The notes under the pieces were generated by a model that was given only the letters and a program-made list of their open reading frames with translations, was not told the origin of the DNA and searched no databases. From assembly GCF_022410465.1 (NCBI RefSeq), contig NZ_JAJSON010000030.1, positions 124,001 to 188,000 of the forward strand: a DNA stretch of 64,000 bases, given 5' to 3'. The DNA is from Christiangramia crocea. Its GTDB lineage: Bacteria > Bacteroidota > Bacteroidia > Flavobacteriales > Flavobacteriaceae. Shown one piece after another: positions 28,502 to 36,430 of this stretch. A program made the position numbers and the translations under genes. Numbering within the stretch: the first letter of the stretch is position 1; each line of letters starts with the position of its first letter.

Positions 28502-30037
28502 ATGGCAATATTCGGATCTATCATAAAAAGTCTTATCGATTTAAAAGAAAGCCTTACCCCTGGTGGCGAACCTAATAAGGATCAGGAAGAAGTTCTAAGA
28601 ACACTTTTAAAGAAAGCCAAAGACACAGCCTTCGGTAAACATTACGAGTTCGAAAAGATCCTGACATCTGAAGATATAAGAAAAAGTTTTGCTGAGACCA
28701 TTCCTTATTTTGATTACAATAAAATAGACAGGGAATGGTGGCATAAATATCAAGAAGGCGAGGAGAATGTTACCTGGCCGGGGAAACCGCCTTATTTTGC
28801 CTTAAGTTCTGGAACCACGGGAAAAGGCAGTAAAAGGATTCCCGTAACTGATGATATGCTGGAGTCTATTAGAAAAGCGGGGATTAAACAAATTAGTGCT
28901 TTGAGCAATTTTGACCTGCCCCCGGATTTTTTCGAAAAGGAAATTATGATGCTTGGTAGTTCTACAGATCTTCAAAACGAAGGCAGTCATAGAGAAGGAG
29001 AAATAAGTGGGATTAGTGCCAGCAATATACCTTTCTGGTTTCGAAGTTATTATAAGCCGGGTGAGGAGATATCGAAGATCGATGAATGGGATGAAAGGGT
29101 TCAGAAAATTGCTGAAAATGCCAGGAATTGGGACATAGGTGCCCTGAGTGGTATTCCCTCCTGGATGGAACTTATGTTGAAGAAGGTTATAGAATACAAT
29201 AACCTGGAAAATATTCATGAAATATGGCCTAACCTTCAGGTATATGCTTCAGGAGGAGTTGCATTTGAGCCCTATGAAAAAAGCTTTGAAAAATTATGGG
29301 GCAGGCCCGTTCAGGTAATCGATACTTACCTGGCTTCAGAAGGATTCCTTGCCATTCAGAACCGGCCTGAAACCCATGCGATGAAACTTATCCTGGATAA
29401 CGGGGTGTATTTTGAATTTGTTCCCTTTAAACCGGAATATATAAATCAGGACGGGTCAATAACAGATGATGCCCCTGCTATATCTTTAGCCGAGGTCAGG
29501 GAGGAAGAAGAATATGTGTTATTGATTTCCACCGTTAGCGGAGCCTGGAGATATATTATTGGAGATACCATTAAATTTACTGATAAAGAGAAATACGAGA
29601 TAAGGATCACAGGCAGGACTAAATTCTTTCTAAATGTGGTTGGGTCACAGCTTTCAGTAAATAAAATGAACGATGCAGTAAAAGACCTGGAGAACCAGTT
29701 TGATATGAGAATCCCGGAATTTGTGGTGGCTGCGAAAAGAGGAGAAGATGGAGAGTATTACCATTACTGGTACCTGGGAACCGAGGATAAAAAGAATGAG
29801 GTCCAGCTTGCAGAAGCACTGGACAGTTCCCTTCAGGAAGCTAATAAGAATTACAAGGTTGCCAGATCCAAGGCTTTAAAAGGTGTGAAGGTTAACCTTG
29901 TAGACCCCCACATGTTCCATGAATGGAATGCAGTAAATAAGAAAAAAGGCGGGCAGGTGAAAATGGAGAAAGTGATGAATGAAGAAAAATTTGATGAATG
30001 GGAAGCCTTCGTTAAAGATAATCAGGAACGTGGCTAA
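28502..30037 (+). CDS. GH3 family acyl-acid adenylating/amido synthetase homologue
   Basis: A 511-aa member of the GH3 family, named for plant auxin-amino-acid synthetases, with adenylate-forming fold motifs. The ATP loop is ALSSGTTGKGSKRIPVT near residue 100, followed by the GIPSWMELMLKK block, YASGGVAFEPYE, DTYLASEGFLAIQ, and the hinge-region GAWRYIIGDTIKFTD and EIRITGRTKFFLNVVGSQLSV. The bacterial members have unknown acceptors and donors, and nothing nearby suggests auxin. The ATG at 28502 is well placed. The 3' end overlaps the convergent HExxH gene by 4 bp. Confidence 0.88.
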   Translation: MAIFGSIIKSLIDLKESLTPGGEPNKDQEEVLRTLLKKAKDTAFGKHYEFEKILTSEDIRKSFAETIPYFDYNKIDREWWHKYQEGEENVTWPGKPPYFALSSGTTGKGSKRIPVTDDMLESIRKAGIKQISALSNFDLPPDFFEKEIMMLGSSTDLQNEGSHREGEISGISASNIPFWFRSYYKPGEEISKIDEWDERVQKIAENARNWDIGALSGIPSWMELMLKKVIEYNNLENIHEIWPNLQVYASGGVAFEPYEKSFEKLWGRPVQVIDTYLASEGFLAIQNRPETHAMKLILDNGVYFEFVPFKPEYINQDGSITDDAPAISLAEVREEEEYVLLISTVSGAWRYIIGDTIKFTDKEKYEIRITGRTKFFLNVVGSQLSVNKMNDAVKDLENQFDMRIPEFVVAAKRGEDGEYYHYWYLGTEDKKNEVQLAEALDSSLQEANKNYKVARSKALKGVKVNLVDPHMFHEWNAVNKKKGGQVKMEKVMNEEKFDEWEAFVKDNQERG

Positions 30038-30693
30038 TCTCCTTCTCCGTGAATTTCATCAATTAGAACCATGATCTCTTCCTGCGAGAGATAAAGGTCT
30101 TCAATCCTGGCCTTATAGGTATCAGAAAGCCTGGAATGATTTAAAATAAAATCTTTGGTGGCAATGATCTGTTCTCCCAGACCGTGATTTACGGCATAGG
30201 TGTCGGCCGCTCTTTCAGCTTCCCGGATATAATTCTTAGAAGTAATATATTTAATACCAAACCATAAAAGGCCTGCTGAAGATCTCTCCCGGTAATCCAT
30301 GATATGGCCCAGCTCATGACCTATCCAACCTATAAGGACTTCAGACGGCACCATACTAATATCAAACTTTTCATCTTCTATGCTGAATTCCTTATTGATA
30401 AAAATTAGATAACTCCTGTTCTTTCTTTTTTTGAATAGCCCCCCAATTTTCGGCTGGGCCTGCATAAAGGATTTTTTGATGTTCTTTTTGAAGCGGAATT
30501 CAATAGGAGTATCCTTTAATTCAGGATAGTGTGATAGAGCTACATAGGCTTCACGCCAGATGACATCTGGCACAATCTTATTATTGAATTTAAGGCTGTC
30601 TTTCTGTTGCATGGATGGTTGCTGGGAATAACAGGCAGGCACAAGGATAAAGAAACTAAGTATAAAATATGCTTTTCTAATTATGCCTGTCAT
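30034..30693 (-). CDS. Secreted HExxH metallopeptidase-like protein
   Basis: A 219-aa exported protein with an N-terminal signal sequence (ends in the PACYSQ region, where a lipobox is also conceivable). The zinc motif GHELGHIMDY (HExxH) near residue 128 is followed by EAERAADTYAVNHG, a plausible gluzincin-like third-ligand helix. It resembles M48-like or DUF-type minigluzincins, though I cannot assign a family firmly. It stands alone, converging on GH3. Confidence 0.65.
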   Translation of the reverse strand: MTGIIRKAYFILSFFILVPACYSQQPSMQQKDSLKFNNKIVPDVIWREAYVALSHYPELKDTPIEFRFKKNIKKSFMQAQPKIGGLFKKRKNRSYLIFINKEFSIEDEKFDISMVPSEVLIGWIGHELGHIMDYRERSSAGLLWFGIKYITSKNYIREAERAADTYAVNHGLGEQIIATKDFILNHSRLSDTYKARIEDLYLSQEEIMVLIDEIHGEGD

Positions 30694-30788
30694 GTTTTTG
30701 TGTTGTTTTCCAAATTACAACAAAATTGATGCCTCGAAAAGTTTCATATTTTAAAATAGACTTAAAATATGATAAGACTTAAACAAAA

Positions 30789-30812
30789 AAAGCAGGCCTT
30801 TTAGCCTGCTTT
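30789..30812 (-). terminator. Intrinsic terminator after the DUF4168 gene
   Basis: Nine-bp stem AAAGCAGGC/GCCTGCTTT with a 6-nt loop, followed on the minus strand by a T run. Confidence 0.85.
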
Positions 30813-30834
30813 AAGATAATATGTTTTTGGAGCT

Positions 30835-31305
30835 TTAGCTCTGCATAATTTCCTGTAATCTCTTCTGTAACTCAGCATCTGTTCTAAGTGCCATTGCCAC
30901 CTGCTGATATCTTTCCATACTCAGTTCACTTTCAGAAATAACTTCTTGCATTTCTTTTTGGAATTTAGGCTGGATGGTTTCAAGCTCAGCAACAACCAGC
31001 TCGTATTTCTTATCCTCTTCTTCAGAAGTTTCAACTTCTTTGTTTGGATCCATTTTCGCCTGGTGGATCTCGTTGAACCTTTGAAGTTCAAACTCTTCAT
31101 CCTGTACCACCGCGATCATTTCTTGTTGTGCCTTCTGGTTTATCATTCTCATTTGCTGAAAAACCTGGGCAAACTGGGTAAGCTCGCTATCACTTACTTC
31201 AATTTTTTCCTGTGGTTGTGGCATTGTTGGGGTTTGAGCCATCACAGAGGTGCTTCCCATTATAAATACCAAAAGTAAACTGCTGAATAATTTCGTCAAT
31301 TTCAT
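30835..31305 (-). CDS. DUF4168 family secreted helical protein
   Basis: A 156-aa protein with a signal peptide (MKLTKLF to VMAQ) and a long, charged, mostly helical mature region. The pattern LTQFAQVFQQMRMINQKAQQEM and LSMERYQQVAMALRTDAELQKRLQEIM matches DUF4168, whose role is unknown. The start is the ATG at 31305. A longer TTG reading (31362) would put the signal peptide 19 residues inside the protein, so it is rejected. A near-consensus -7 box lies just upstream. Confidence 0.82.
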   Translation of the reverse strand: MKLTKLFSSLLLVFIMGSTSVMAQTPTMPQPQEKIEVSDSELTQFAQVFQQMRMINQKAQQEMIAVVQDEEFELQRFNEIHQAKMDPNKEVETSEEEDKKYELVVAELETIQPKFQKEMQEVISESELSMERYQQVAMALRTDAELQKRLQEIMQS

Positions 31306-31440
31306 ATTTTTTCTTTTCAAATTTGAAGCGCGTAAGCTATACTTATGGAGTCCCAAATCCAAAGCTTTATGAAAATGAAATCAACTATTAAGAAAAGATT
31401 AACAAAATAAAATCTGTCGTGTTAATGGATTCCATAAACA

Positions 31441-32043
31441 TTAGGCCACAATTCTTATAATCTCACCATTTGGTTTACCTAAAACCGATTTTTTATAACC
31501 ATCAACAACCTTATTCATAGGCACCGGTGTATGACCGGGAAAGTAGTCCTCATATTTCTCTATAGCATCCTCAACAAGGTCGGCCGAAACCGCATTGATC
31601 CTCATGCCATTCTCGAGTTCCAGTGAAACTGCCTTTACAAAACTGTGAAGGCCTCCGTTTACCAGGGCGGCACTCGTGGTCTTATCTACAGGATGATCTG
31701 CCAGAATTCCGCTTGTAAGGGTGAAAGAACCTCCAGGATTCAGATAATTTATTCCGATTCTCACCAGATTGACCTGTCCCATCAGTTTATTTTTTATTCC
31801 AACATAAAAATCATTTTCAGAAAGGTCTTCAAAGTTATCCCATTTGGCCTCACCTGCTATACAAACCACGGCATCGAGTTTCCCCGATCTCTCAAACATC
31901 TTTTCAATGGATGCTGAATCTGAGATATCAACCTGGATGTCACCGGTAGATTTTCCCACTGGAATAATATCGTGTTTTTGAGCAAGGGCTTCTGAAACTT
32001 TTTTACCGATGGTTCCATTAGCTCCAATAATCAAAATCTTCAT
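31441..32043 (-). CDS. Atypical short-chain dehydrogenase/reductase
   Basis: A 200-aa Rossmann-fold protein. The cofactor loop IIGANGTIGKKVSEAL is at residues 5-20, followed by VDISDSASIEKMF and the CIAGEA segment that replaces NNAG. SGGSFTLTSGILADHP has the catalytic-serine strand, but the Tyr and Lys of the YxxxK motif are replaced (A and N in the SAALVNGGLHSFVKA helix). Activity as a normal SDR is therefore doubtful. It lies 6 nt after the M20 gene in one operon. Confidence 0.83.
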   Translation of the reverse strand: MKILIIGANGTIGKKVSEALAQKHDIIPVGKSTGDIQVDISDSASIEKMFERSGKLDAVVCIAGEAKWDNFEDLSENDFYVGIKNKLMGQVNLVRIGINYLNPGGSFTLTSGILADHPVDKTTSAALVNGGLHSFVKAVSLELENGMRINAVSADLVEDAIEKYEDYFPGHTPVPMNKVVDGYKKSVLGKPNGEIIRIVA

Positions 32044-32049
32044 TTATAC

Positions 32050-33369
32050 CTATTTTTCATTTATTAATCTGTAAATCAAAATGGCTGTTCTCTTGGTAAG
32101 AGCTTCAAAGGTATTAAGGTTAACTGTTTCTTCGGGAGTATGGGCTCCAGAGCCCATGGTTCCAAGTCCGTCAAGACCATCTACATATTCAGCTATAAAG
32201 GAAATATCCGCTGCTCCCCGTTTTGCCGGGTCATAGGCCATTACTTCGCCCTGTCCCAGGTCCAGACTAACCTGATTAAGTTTCTTAAGTAATCTCATAT
32301 TCCCGTCAGTTGGCCCCATTGCCGGGTAGCTGTCTGTGAAGCTTATACTGGCATTGGTGTGCGGCAGATTATTTTCTGCTATTTCTCTCATTTTATCACG
32401 GGTTCTTTCTTTTTGTTCTTCCGAAATGAAGCGCAAACCACCCTCAACCATCGCAGTTTGAGAGACCACATTGGTCTTTCCGAAGGCAGTTCCTTTACTC
32501 TTCTTTTCATCATATTCCACGAAGGTACCCCCGAGTAGTACGCCGGGATTAAAAGTTAGAAATTCTTCACCTCTGACTTTGGTATAAAATTCATTTAAGA
32601 TTCGCGACATTTCAAAGATCGCACCTGCGCCGGTATTTTCTGAAAAGATCCCTGAAGAATGCGCTCTTTTCCCTGAAGTTTCAAGCTTCCATCCCGAAGC
32701 TCCCCTTCTGGCAATGGTGGCATAATTGAAACCTGTGGAAGTCTCAAAACCCAATGCTATATCACTTCTTTTTGCTGCATCTATCAGGTCTTTTCGGCTT
32801 ATTGAAAGAGGCTTTCCGGTGCTTTCTTCATCTCCGGTAAAAGCAACGATAATTTGAGAATCCTCAAGTAAATCATTGTCTTTTAAGGCTTTTAAGGCAT
32901 ACAATATGATCACATTTCCGCCTTTCATATCATTACCTCCCGGTGCATGGGCAACACTGTCGTTGATCATTTCAAAGGTCTGGAACGGGCTGTCTTCTTC
33001 AAAGACCGTATCCAGGTGACCTATCAAAAGCAGTTTTTTGCCTTTATCCCCTTCAGTTGAAGCGAATAAATGACCGGCACGATTCATTTCAGCAGGCATG
33101 GGAATCCAGCGTGTTTCCATCCCGATATTATCAAAGGCCTCCTTAAAAACCATTCCGGTTTCTTTCACTCCTTCCAGATTTAAGGTGCCACTATTGACAT
33201 TCACTACTTTTTCCAGGAAACTAATGGCCTGACTATTATTCTCCTCTACAGATTTTATGATCTTACGTTCAGTTCTTGATAATTTCTGGGCATAGAACTG
33301 CTGGGGAATACCAAAGAGAACGAATAAAAGACTTAATTTAAACAGGCTAATTCTCATGTTGTTGGTCAT
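32050..33369 (-). CDS. Secreted M20 peptidase, glutamate-carboxypeptidase type
   Basis: A 439-aa exported protein with a signal peptide (ends FYAQ). The M20 binuclear zinc site is visible in IGHLDTVFEED (His/Asp), PGGNDMKGGN (bridging Asp), FTGDEESTGKP (Glu-Glu) and FETSTGFNYA, and the last His in GSGAHTPEE. The overall pattern resembles carboxypeptidase G2-type enzymes, which remove C-terminal glutamate. It is the middle gene of an operon with an AbgB-like amidohydrolase upstream and an SDR downstream. Confidence 0.85.
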   Translation of the reverse strand: MTNNMRISLFKLSLLFVLFGIPQQFYAQKLSRTERKIIKSVEENNSQAISFLEKVVNVNSGTLNLEGVKETGMVFKEAFDNIGMETRWIPMPAEMNRAGHLFASTEGDKGKKLLLIGHLDTVFEEDSPFQTFEMINDSVAHAPGGNDMKGGNVIILYALKALKDNDLLEDSQIIVAFTGDEESTGKPLSISRKDLIDAAKRSDIALGFETSTGFNYATIARRGASGWKLETSGKRAHSSGIFSENTGAGAIFEMSRILNEFYTKVRGEEFLTFNPGVLLGGTFVEYDEKKSKGTAFGKTNVVSQTAMVEGGLRFISEEQKERTRDKMREIAENNLPHTNASISFTDSYPAMGPTDGNMRLLKKLNQVSLDLGQGEVMAYDPAKRGAADISFIAEYVDGLDGLGTMGSGAHTPEETVNLNTFEALTKRTAILIYRLINEK

Positions 33370-33402
33370 TGGGTTTTTATTTTTATTAAAAAATTCAGGA
33401 GT

Positions 33403-34839
33403 TTATTTTTCAGAATCAGGTATAGGAGGTGGGCCATCGGGAATAATAGATTCATAGACAGCATCGCCTTTTCGCTCCTTATACTCGGCCTTTACTTTTT
33501 CAACCATTTCAGGATTCTTAAAAAGATCCAGCATTGTCATGGACATTGCTTTTCCGGCATAAAGCATTCCTTTATGACCAATGCTCATTCCTCCACAGGC
33601 TACCACAGCCCAGGAATGCCAGGGAGTATCTTTTGGTGCGGTTGTTACACTCAAATTAATATTTGGTACATTCCAGCTTACATCGCCAACATCTGTGGAG
33701 CCGCCTCCCGGATGTTCTTTTGTTTCTTCCAGGGCTTTAATTTCAGAATCCATTCCCACCATCTCTTTATTTGTAGCTTTCTGGATTTTCTTTCCAAATT
33801 CTATTTCTTCATCTGTATACTGAATAGGCCCCAGTAGCTCCAGGTTATTTTGCATGATCTTTCCACCTTCTCGATTAACCAGAGTTTCATAGATTCCTGA
33901 AATAAGAGATACCTTATAATCTACATTAGCCATAATGGCTGCGCCTTCAGCCATTTTTTTTGCATGTTCGTAAACCGGCATCAATCCATCCCTTTTTGTA
34001 TCCCTAACCCGCATCCATAAAAGAGAATAGTCGGGTACCACATTCACTACCTGTCCACCATCCTGTATATGGTAATGCATTCTTACTGTAGGTTTCACAT
34101 GTTCCCGGTAGTAGTTCACCCCAGTGGTATAAAGTTCCAGGGCGTCTGAGGCACTTCTGCCATTCCACGGATCGGCCGAAGCATGAGCAGCCTGTCCAAA
34201 AAATTCAATCTTGAAATCTACCAGTGCCAGTGAGCTTTGAACATCAGCTTCAGTCTTGGCTCCGGGATGCCAGCTTATATTTACATCTACATCATCCCAC
34301 AAACCTGCATCTACCATCCAGATCTTTCCAAAATATTTTTCTTCACTTGGAGTGCCAAAGAATTTTACTGTTCCTTTGATCTCACCTTTCTCGATCATGT
34401 CTTTAATAGCAATAGCTGCTGCAAGGCTACCTACTCCAAACAGGTTATGGCCACAACCATGACCTGCAGCTCCTTCCTTAAGTGGTTCTTTTGTGGGCAT
34501 GGCCTTCTGAGAAATACCCGGTAAGGCATCAAATTCTCCAAGGACACTAATTACCGGAGAACCGCTGCCATAAGTGGCAACAAAAGCGGTCGGTATCCCT
34601 GCAACGCCTCTTTCCACGTCAAAACCTTCTTTTTCGGCAAAATCGGCAAGGAGTTTAGCCGACTGGTTTTCTTCAAATGCTGTTTCGGCAAGAGACCAGA
34701 TCTTATCGCTTAGTTGGATTAATTCATTTTCGCGGGATTCAATAGAATTAATGAGTTCTTTCTTTTCGGTTGGGATTTGTTCCTGTGCATTTACATTAAT
34801 AACAAGAAGGAACAAAAAGGGGAGTAAAGTTTTTTTCAT
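33403..34839 (-). CDS. Secreted M20D amidohydrolase (AbgB-like)
   Basis: A 478-aa exported amidohydrolase with a signal peptide (ends VNAQ). M20D features are GEFDALPGISQ, GAAGHGCGHNLFGVG (metal-binding Cys/His), GTPSEEKYFGKIWMVDAG (Glu pair), the dimerisation segment with HASADPWNGRSA, and GGGSTDVGDVSWN. This best matches p-aminobenzoyl-glutamate hydrolase B-type proteins, though substrate predictions in this family are loose. It is the first gene of the three-gene operon. Confidence 0.85.
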   Translation of the reverse strand: MKKTLLPFLFLLVINVNAQEQIPTEKKELINSIESRENELIQLSDKIWSLAETAFEENQSAKLLADFAEKEGFDVERGVAGIPTAFVATYGSGSPVISVLGEFDALPGISQKAMPTKEPLKEGAAGHGCGHNLFGVGSLAAAIAIKDMIEKGEIKGTVKFFGTPSEEKYFGKIWMVDAGLWDDVDVNISWHPGAKTEADVQSSLALVDFKIEFFGQAAHASADPWNGRSASDALELYTTGVNYYREHVKPTVRMHYHIQDGGQVVNVVPDYSLLWMRVRDTKRDGLMPVYEHAKKMAEGAAIMANVDYKVSLISGIYETLVNREGGKIMQNNLELLGPIQYTDEEIEFGKKIQKATNKEMVGMDSEIKALEETKEHPGGGSTDVGDVSWNVPNINLSVTTAPKDTPWHSWAVVACGGMSIGHKGMLYAGKAMSMTMLDLFKNPEMVEKVKAEYKERKGDAVYESIIPDGPPPIPDSEK

Positions 34840-35077
34840 TAGTGAAAATTTAACTGGATGGAATAATTCGCTCTAAAATAGAAAAAATTGAGTTAAAGGG
34901 GCTTTTAGAATATCAATATCTGGCTTATTGCTTTGCATTCTTTTCATAGATAGCGATCCATTCCTTGGGGAGTGATCTTTGAACAAAGTTTTCCTATAAG
35001 AAAATAGAAAGTTTCGGTGACAATTTTCAGGCGAATTCAGCTTTTATCCAAATTGCGGTTTTTTGCAGGTTTTACTT
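34840..35077. other. Low-coding intergenic stretch with a possible gene fragment
   Basis: 238 bp with no convincing gene. On the minus strand an open reading at 34925-34993 (ENFVQRSLPKEWIAIYEKN...) reads like the C-terminal end of a protein but has no start and follows a stop, so it may be a gene remnant. No IS ends are seen. Confidence 0.3.
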
Positions 35078-35200
35078 TTATTTAGTCACAAACCATTCAT
35101 GAAGCTCCTTATTTACATTAATTCCGAAATGGCACAAGTCAATATAATTCATATGAAGACGGTTCACAATACCTGCCAAGATTCCAAAAGGCTCCTTCAT
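35078..35200 (-). CDS. Possible 40-aa ORF coupled to the MFS gene
   Basis: Minus-strand ATG overlapping the MFS stop (ATGA) opens a 40-codon reading MKEPFGILAG...ELHEWFVTK. The overlap suggests translation, and the amino-acid composition looks protein-like, but I do not recognise a family. It could also be a truncated gene remnant together with the fragment at 34925-34993. Confidence 0.35.
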   Translation of the reverse strand: MKEPFGILAGIVNRLHMNYIDLCHFGINVNKELHEWFVTK

Positions 35201-36378
35201 TTAAATATTCTTACTTTAAATAGATAAAGCAGTCCCACTAATGGCCCCAGGGATAGAAAGATGAAAAGAAAATGGGCATTCAGATAGTTAAACAAATAAG
35301 TAAGTAACTGAATGCTTAGAATGGTAATGGAAAAACCTATGCAATTAACTATGGTGAGAGCTGTTCCACGTGATTCCGGAGGGGTGTTTTGAGCTACGAG
35401 TGTGGAGAAAAGGGGAGAGTCTGCCACTACCACAAGTCCCCAGAAAATAAGAAATGTAATTAGTAAAAACTGAGAATCCGCTAAGAATATTATGGGAGAA
35501 ATAATACAGCAAAGGCCTGATAGAAAGAGGGCAGAACCGGCTGTTTTTTTTGTGCCAATTCTTTCTGCAAGATACCCGCCTACCATGCATGCAACCCCTC
35601 CCAGGCCAATTATAAAAAAAGATACGAGTGGTATGCTGAATTGAGATCCGGGATGTGTTTGCTGGTAATAGGAGAGGAGTACCGGGGTGAAGGCCCAGAA
35701 TGCATATAATTCCCACATATGCCCGAAATACCCGAAGGCTGCCGATCTAAAACTGCCATTTCGAAAGACCTTATAAGCTAAACTCAGATCAGGTTTATGT
35801 CTTTTAGATCTATAGGGACCATCCGGGACCAGTAATAAAATAAATAAACCTCCCAATCCTGCGAGTATAGATGTGAAAATGATCACCGATCTCCATGGAA
35901 GCCGGTTAGTTCCTGAAATTTCTTTGAGTAAATGAGGAAATGCCGTCCCTATTACCAGTGCGCCTACTAAAAAACCCAGTGACTTTCCCAGACCTTTGTC
36001 AAAATAATCTGCGGCTATTTTCATCCCAACAGGATAAATTCCTGCCAGCGAAAAACCGGTGAGGAAACGAAAGAGCAAAAGGCTGAAAAGTTCATTGCCT
36101 TCCGTTAAGATTCCCAGATTGAATAAGGATCCTAACATTGCACAGGTGAAAAATACCTTTGATGGAGAGAATCTGTCTGAGATGGTTAGAAATGCAAAGG
36201 ATAGTGTGCCGGTTATAAATCCAAACTGCACTGCAGATGTAAGGTGACCCAATGCTTCGCTATTCAGGTCAAAGCTGAGCATTAGATCATTCATTACCCC
36301 GTTGCCGGCAAACCAGAGGGAAGTACAGCAGAATTGTGCGAATACAATAACAGGTAATATCCTACGAGTCACTTTCAA
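35197..36378 (-). CDS. MFS transporter
   Basis: A major-facilitator transporter of about 390 aa with 12 predicted TMs in two six-helix halves separated by the basic loop PDGPYRSKRHKPDLS. The loop 2-3 region SDRFSPSKVFF and the second-half counterpart AERIGTKKTAGS resemble MFS signature loops. The substrate is not recognisable. The reading begins with TTG at 36376-36378, while a GTG two codons later (36370-36372) is an equally plausible start. It lies 52 nt downstream of the S9 peptidase start on the opposite operon side, so it is probably transcribed separately. Confidence 0.8.
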   Translation of the reverse strand: MKVTRRILPVIVFAQFCCTSLWFAGNGVMNDLMLSFDLNSEALGHLTSAVQFGFITGTLSFAFLTISDRFSPSKVFFTCAMLGSLFNLGILTEGNELFSLLLFRFLTGFSLAGIYPVGMKIAADYFDKGLGKSLGFLVGALVIGTAFPHLLKEISGTNRLPWRSVIIFTSILAGLGGLFILLLVPDGPYRSKRHKPDLSLAYKVFRNGSFRSAAFGYFGHMWELYAFWAFTPVLLSYYQQTHPGSQFSIPLVSFFIIGLGGVACMVGGYLAERIGTKKTAGSALFLSGLCCIISPIIFLADSQFLLITFLIFWGLVVVADSPLFSTLVAQNTPPESRGTALTIVNCIGFSITILSIQLLTYLFNYLNAHFLFIFLSLGPLVGLLYLFKVRIFK

Positions 36379-36430
36379 TGTAAAGTTTCTTATGGGATAT
36401 TACCTGTTTCATATGGCAATGATAATAATT

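Noticed and set aside
30835-31362. Longer DUF4168 reading from a TTG
   Set aside because: It would bury the signal peptide 19 residues inside the protein.
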